In this document: piece by piece, positions 61,184-64,000 of the stretch | Layout: every line of letters starts with the position of its first letter | Numbering within the stretch: the stretch's first letter is position 1 | Assembly (NCBI RefSeq): GCF_030123405.1 | Contig: NZ_CP126110.1 | Coordinates: 3,534,001 to 3,598,000 of the forward strand | Source: Neobacillus sp. WH10 | GTDB taxonomy: Bacteria > Bacillota > Bacilli > Bacillales > Cytobacillaceae | DNA length: 64,000 bases | Direction: 5' to 3' | Program-made: the position numbers and the translations under genes | The notes under the pieces: generated by a model | Database searches by the model: none | Told to the model about the DNA's origin: nothing | The model's input: the letters and a program-made list of their open reading frames with translations, nothing else

Positions 61184-61894
61184 TCATTCTCCTATCAAAT
61201 CATGCCTTAAAAGAAGTGGAACCTTCGTTTTGAAGCCCTCAGCATAGGTTACTCCGACCATTTTCCCAAACATTCTTTCCCTTGCCTCCACTGTTTCAAT
61301 ATATCCATTCACAAGCGGTGTATTATAGCTTTGCTCTGAATATTCAAATTGGCTTTTGTAAGCACGTAAGGCAGCAAGCTTTTTATTAATAAATGTTGAA
61401 ATATCAATGGTAAAATCAGGATTATGAAATCCATTAATCATATAATAATACATTTTTTCAACTCGATGTGGATCGTTACATTTGTCTGTTTTATACTTTT
61501 TTATTCCCGCAGAAAAAACCGCTTCCTCTACAAGCCGCGCACAATTACCGTGATCGGGATGACGATCTTCGAAATAAGGAGCAAACACAACTTGAGGCTT
61601 GTACGTTCTAATGACGTCAGCAATTTTTCTTATGTACTCTTGGTTTAGTAATAACCCTCTATCCGGAAATCCCATTGTTGTCCGAACTGATACTTCTAAA
61701 ATTTCAGCAGCACGAGCTGCTTCTTCTTTTCTTAATATGACATTTCCATTTGAGGAAAGATCAGCATCCGTTAAATCACAAATGCCAATTCTCTTTCCTT
61801 CTGAAACCAATTTCGCAATGGTTCCGGCCATGCCGATTTCTACGTCATCAGCATGAGCACCAAATGCAAGAATATTTAACTGCTTATTTTCCAT
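61184..61894 (-). CDS. bshB1: Bacillithiol deacetylase BshB1
   Basis: Zinc deacetylase (LmbE-like) that forms GlcN-malate. 236 residues. The zinc motif AHADDVEIG (H-x-D-D) is near residue 13, and the third ligand lies in PYFEDRHPDHGNCARL. Second bacillithiol gene next to bshA; bshC is not in this window. Overlaps the mgsA stop by 11 bases. Confidence 0.95.
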   Translation of the reverse strand: MENKQLNILAFGAHADDVEIGMAGTIAKLVSEGKRIGICDLTDADLSSNGNVILRKEEAARAAEILEVSVRTTMGFPDRGLLLNQEYIRKIADVIRTYKPQVVFAPYFEDRHPDHGNCARLVEEAVFSAGIKKYKTDKCNDPHRVEKMYYYMINGFHNPDFTIDISTFINKKLAALRAYKSQFEYSEQSYNTPLVNGYIETVEARERMFGKMVGVTYAEGFKTKVPLLLRHDLIGE

Positions 61895-62303
61895 TTAATT
61901 CACCATTCTCATGGACGATATTTCTCCATTCCAATAATCCCATCTCAAGACCTCTAATTAGTAATTCAGCTGTACCCATATTTGTAGCTAACGGAATTGA
62001 ATAGACATCACAAAGTCTTACTAGGGCCGTAACATCTGGTTCATGTGGCTGCGCAGTTAATGGGTCGCGAAAAAAGAATATCGCATCCATCTGATTTTTG
62101 GCGATCATTGCACCTATTTCCTGATCCCCGCCAAGCGGACCTGATTTAAAACGCGTCAAATTTAAACCAGTTGCTTCAAATATTCTTAAACCAGTTGTCC
62201 CCGTTGCGTATAATGTATGTTTTGCGAAAATGGCTTGGTAGGCTGTTACAAATTGGACTAAGTCGTTTTTCTTTTGATCATGTGCGATTAATGCAATATT
62301 CAT
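61884..62303 (-). CDS. mgsA: Methylglyoxal synthase
   Basis: Converts dihydroxyacetone phosphate to methylglyoxal. 139 residues. Phosphate-binding and catalytic segments are TGTTGLRIFEATG, KSGPLGGDQEIGAMI (with the catalytic Asp) and FFFRDPLTAQPHEPDV. The same unit encodes bacillithiol genes, and bacillithiol is used for methylglyoxal detoxification, which fits the cluster. Confidence 0.96.
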   Translation of the reverse strand: MNIALIAHDQKKNDLVQFVTAYQAIFAKHTLYATGTTGLRIFEATGLNLTRFKSGPLGGDQEIGAMIAKNQMDAIFFFRDPLTAQPHEPDVTALVRLCDVYSIPLATNMGTAELLIRGLEMGLLEWRNIVHENGELNGK

Positions 62304-62315
62304 AAAAACTTGCCC

Positions 62316-63119
62316 CTAACTTAAAATATTTTCAAGTCCGTAAACAAAAATAGGTTGCTTCATGACTGTTTCGACAGCAACTTTTACACCTGACATAAAG
62401 GAGCCGCGATGATAGGAATCATGTCGAATCGTTAATGACTGACCATCAGCACCAAATAAAACCTGTTGATGGGCAACAAGTCCAGGCAAGCGTACAGAAT
62501 GAATATGCATTCCATTGTAGTCCGCTCCCCTAGCCCCTTTTATTGTTTCCTTTTCATTTGGGTGCCCCTGCTTTTTAGCTTCTCTAACTTCTGAAATCAT
62601 TTCTGCTGTTTTTACCGCTGTCCCAGAGGGAGCATCAAGCTTTTGATCATGATGCATTTCAATAATTTCAACATCATGAAAGTATTTTGCAGCCATTTGC
62701 GAAAATTTCATCATCAAAACTGCACCAATAGCAAAATTTGGTGCAATTATACATCCTAATTCTTTTTCATTACAAATTTGTTGTAACTCTTCTAAATCTT
62801 CCTGCGAAAAACCGGTGGTTCCTACAACCGGACGAACATTATATGCGAGTGCTGTTTTGGCATGATACATACCCACTTCCGGTGTTGTAAGGTCAATTAA
62901 TACATCTGCTTCAACATTTTGCAAACACTTTTCTATGTCTGTATAAATTGGCACATTAGATATGGAATGAAAGCCATCTACATCACTTAGCATCATTCCA
63001 TCATATTTATGATCAATGGCAGCAACTAGATTAAAGTGTTCTGTGTTTGTAACTAATTTCACCGCTTCACTGCCCATACGTCCACGGGGGCCGGCAATAA
63101 TAATATTAATGGTTTCCAT
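62316..63119 (-). CDS. dapB: 4-hydroxy-tetrahydrodipicolinate reductase
   Basis: NAD(P)H-dependent reduction in the diaminopimelate/lysine pathway, also supplying dipicolinate precursors for spores. 267 residues. Dinucleotide motif GPRGRMG near residue 10; catalytic segment EMHHDQKLDAPSGTA near residue 155. The ATG at 63119 has GGAG eight bases away; an earlier start at 63128 is unlikely. Confidence 0.95.
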   Translation of the reverse strand: METINIIIAGPRGRMGSEAVKLVTNTEHFNLVAAIDHKYDGMMLSDVDGFHSISNVPIYTDIEKCLQNVEADVLIDLTTPEVGMYHAKTALAYNVRPVVGTTGFSQEDLEELQQICNEKELGCIIAPNFAIGAVLMMKFSQMAAKYFHDVEIIEMHHDQKLDAPSGTAVKTAEMISEVREAKKQGHPNEKETIKGARGADYNGMHIHSVRLPGLVAHQQVLFGADGQSLTIRHDSYHRGSFMSGVKVAVETVMKQPIFVYGLENILS

Positions 63120-63124
63120 ACTCC

Positions 63125-63469
63125 TCACTCCATTTTATCAGTTTCAATTCTTGTCCAACGATTTTTATCCCTTGTATTAAATTTTGCCATGACATAATCA
63201 TGTGCTTCTTCCAAATCTATGTTTAAGGCATTGGCAAAACAAATAAGCACAAAAAGAACATCACCTAGTTCTTCTTCAATTGCCTTTTCCGTTTCACTAG
63301 ATTTTTTTGGTTTTTCGCCATAATAATGGTTTACCTCTCTTGCTAACTCTCCAAGCTCCTCTGTTAGTCTTGCAAGCATAGCAAGGGGACTAAAATAACC
63401 TTCCTTAAACTGACTTATGTATGTATCAACTTCTTCCTGAAGATCCTTCATCGATTTCCTATTATTCAA
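63125..63469 (-). CDS. ypjD: MazG-like nucleotide pyrophosphohydrolase YpjD
   Basis: About 114 residues. All-alpha NTP pyrophosphatase fold with metal motif E-E-x-x-E in LTEELGELAREVNH and E-E-x2-D in EEELGDVLFVLICFAN. Probably removes aberrant dNTPs. The TTG at 63469 has GAGGTGG eight bases upstream; an ATG 18 bases later also matches relatives (MKDLQEEV). First gene of ypjD-dapB-mgsA-bshB1-bshA-cca-birA. Confidence 0.9.
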   Translation of the reverse strand: MNNRKSMKDLQEEVDTYISQFKEGYFSPLAMLARLTEELGELAREVNHYYGEKPKKSSETEKAIEEELGDVLFVLICFANALNIDLEEAHDYVMAKFNTRDKNRWTRIETDKME

Positions 63470-63665
63470 TTTATTTTCCACCTCATTTTCTATATCGGCC
63501 AAATTTGATTATCTCTATTCCTTTTTTATGTTAGCTAAATAATGGCTGATTTACAAATGTTTTCGTTTGATAAGGCTCTATTCCACTTCTCGTTGCTCTA
63601 TTACTATTAATTCGTTATAATAAAAACCGCCATATAGAGAAAAATATGGTGGAGGAGGAAGGCTC

Positions 63666-64000
63666 ATGCTATTTGGACTAAAATTTAAAAATATCTTGTT
63701 TATCCTTTTAGGCACAGCAATTTTTTCATTCGGCCTTGTCAATTTTAATATGCAAAATAAACTCGCTGAAGGTGGATTTACTGGAATTACACTGCTTTTA
63801 TATGGATTGTTCAAATGGGATCCATCCTATACAAACTTAGTCCTAAATATTCCGGTATTTTTTATCGGATGGAAGTTGTTAGGAAGAAATACATTTTTAT
63901 ATACCATTATCGGTACAGTCGGTGTTTCCATCTTTCTTTGGATTTTTCAACGATATTCAATAAATATGCCACTTGAGCATGATTTAACTTTAGCTGCATT
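63666..64000 (+). CDS. ypjC: YitT-family membrane protein (partial, N-terminal part)
   Basis: The first 111 residues are in the window. Hydrophobic helices appear at about residues 9-28, 46-56 and 65-80 (FKNILFILLGTAIFSFGLVN, LNIPVFFIGWKLLG). AEGGFTGITLLLY is the diagnostic YitT motif. GGAGGAGG lies just before the ATG. Location divergent from ypjD matches ypjC of B. subtilis. Function unknown. Confidence 0.85.
   Translation, partial: MLFGLKFKNILFILLGTAIFSFGLVNFNMQNKLAEGGFTGITLLLYGLFKWDPSYTNLVLNIPVFFIGWKLLGRNTFLYTIIGTVGVSIFLWIFQRYSINMPLEHDLTLAA

Overview
The window is AT-rich chromosomal DNA from an endospore-forming member of the Bacillaceae, probably a Bacillus/Neobacillus-type organism. 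The evidence is gene order that follows the Bacillus subtilis ypj-ypm-ypo-ypp-yps block closely (ypjC, ypjD, dapB, mgsA, bshB1, bshA, cca, birA, panB, panC, panD, dinG, ypmA, ypmB, aspB, dnaD, nth, ypoC, ponA, recU, yppC, sspM, yppE, yppF, yppG, yprA, yprB, cotD, ypsA, gpsB, rnpB, ypsC). Sporulation genes (sspL, sspM, cotD), bacillithiol genes and strong AGGAGG ribosome binding sites agree. No prophage, intact insertion sequence, CRISPR array, tRNA or rRNA was found.

Layout. 1-7437: 3' part of topB is cut by the window edge, then the cytochrome bd operon cydABDC. 7700-19100: cold shock protein, two RNase HI-like proteins, a DMT permease, the SASP gene sspL, a 5'-3' exonuclease, a sulfurtransferase, a double-headed dynamin, a candidate Fur-controlled 26-residue membrane peptide, and the bpsAB alkylpyrone genes. 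19100-28600: a zinc-ribbon microprotein, an unexplained structured intergenic stretch, a three-gene ba3-type cytochrome oxidase, a DMT permease, an M32 carboxypeptidase, a second Cys-rich microprotein, quinol-dependent NO reductase and a divergent Crp/Fnr regulator. 28600-38000: an XPD-like helicase, ypsC, rnpB, gpsB, ypsA, cotD with a 21-bp tandem repeat, and the mrfBA (yprBA) DNA repair pair. 38100-40800: a second Crp/Fnr regulator, hybrid cluster protein and a small heat shock protein. 40880-55560: the ypp, recU-ponA, dnaD-nth, aspB and dinG blocks. 55160-63500: pantothenate, biotin ligase, CCA enzyme, bacillithiol, methylglyoxal and lysine genes. 63666-end: start of a YitT-family membrane protein.

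The accessory theme is respiration under low oxygen or nitrosative stress. Three 16-bp boxes of the form TGTGA-N6-TCAC(A/T) lie before the ba3 oxidase, before norB/crp and before hcp. Each lies about 30-32 bp (centre to centre) upstream of a possible -10, close to the -41.5 geometry of a class II Crp/Fnr activator. Both Crp/Fnr paralogues in the window keep the E-x-x-S-R recognition helix that reads TGTGA, and both lack an iron-sulfur cysteine cluster. This looks like a local NO/redox regulon. The other observations most worth checking are the Fur-boxed micropeptide (17237-17402), the intergenic structured element near 19440-19640, the orphan terminator near 24850, the panB leader terminator, the long-hairpin repeat at 57490-57880 and a catalytically degenerate ComEC-like metallo-beta-lactamase fold protein beside dinG.
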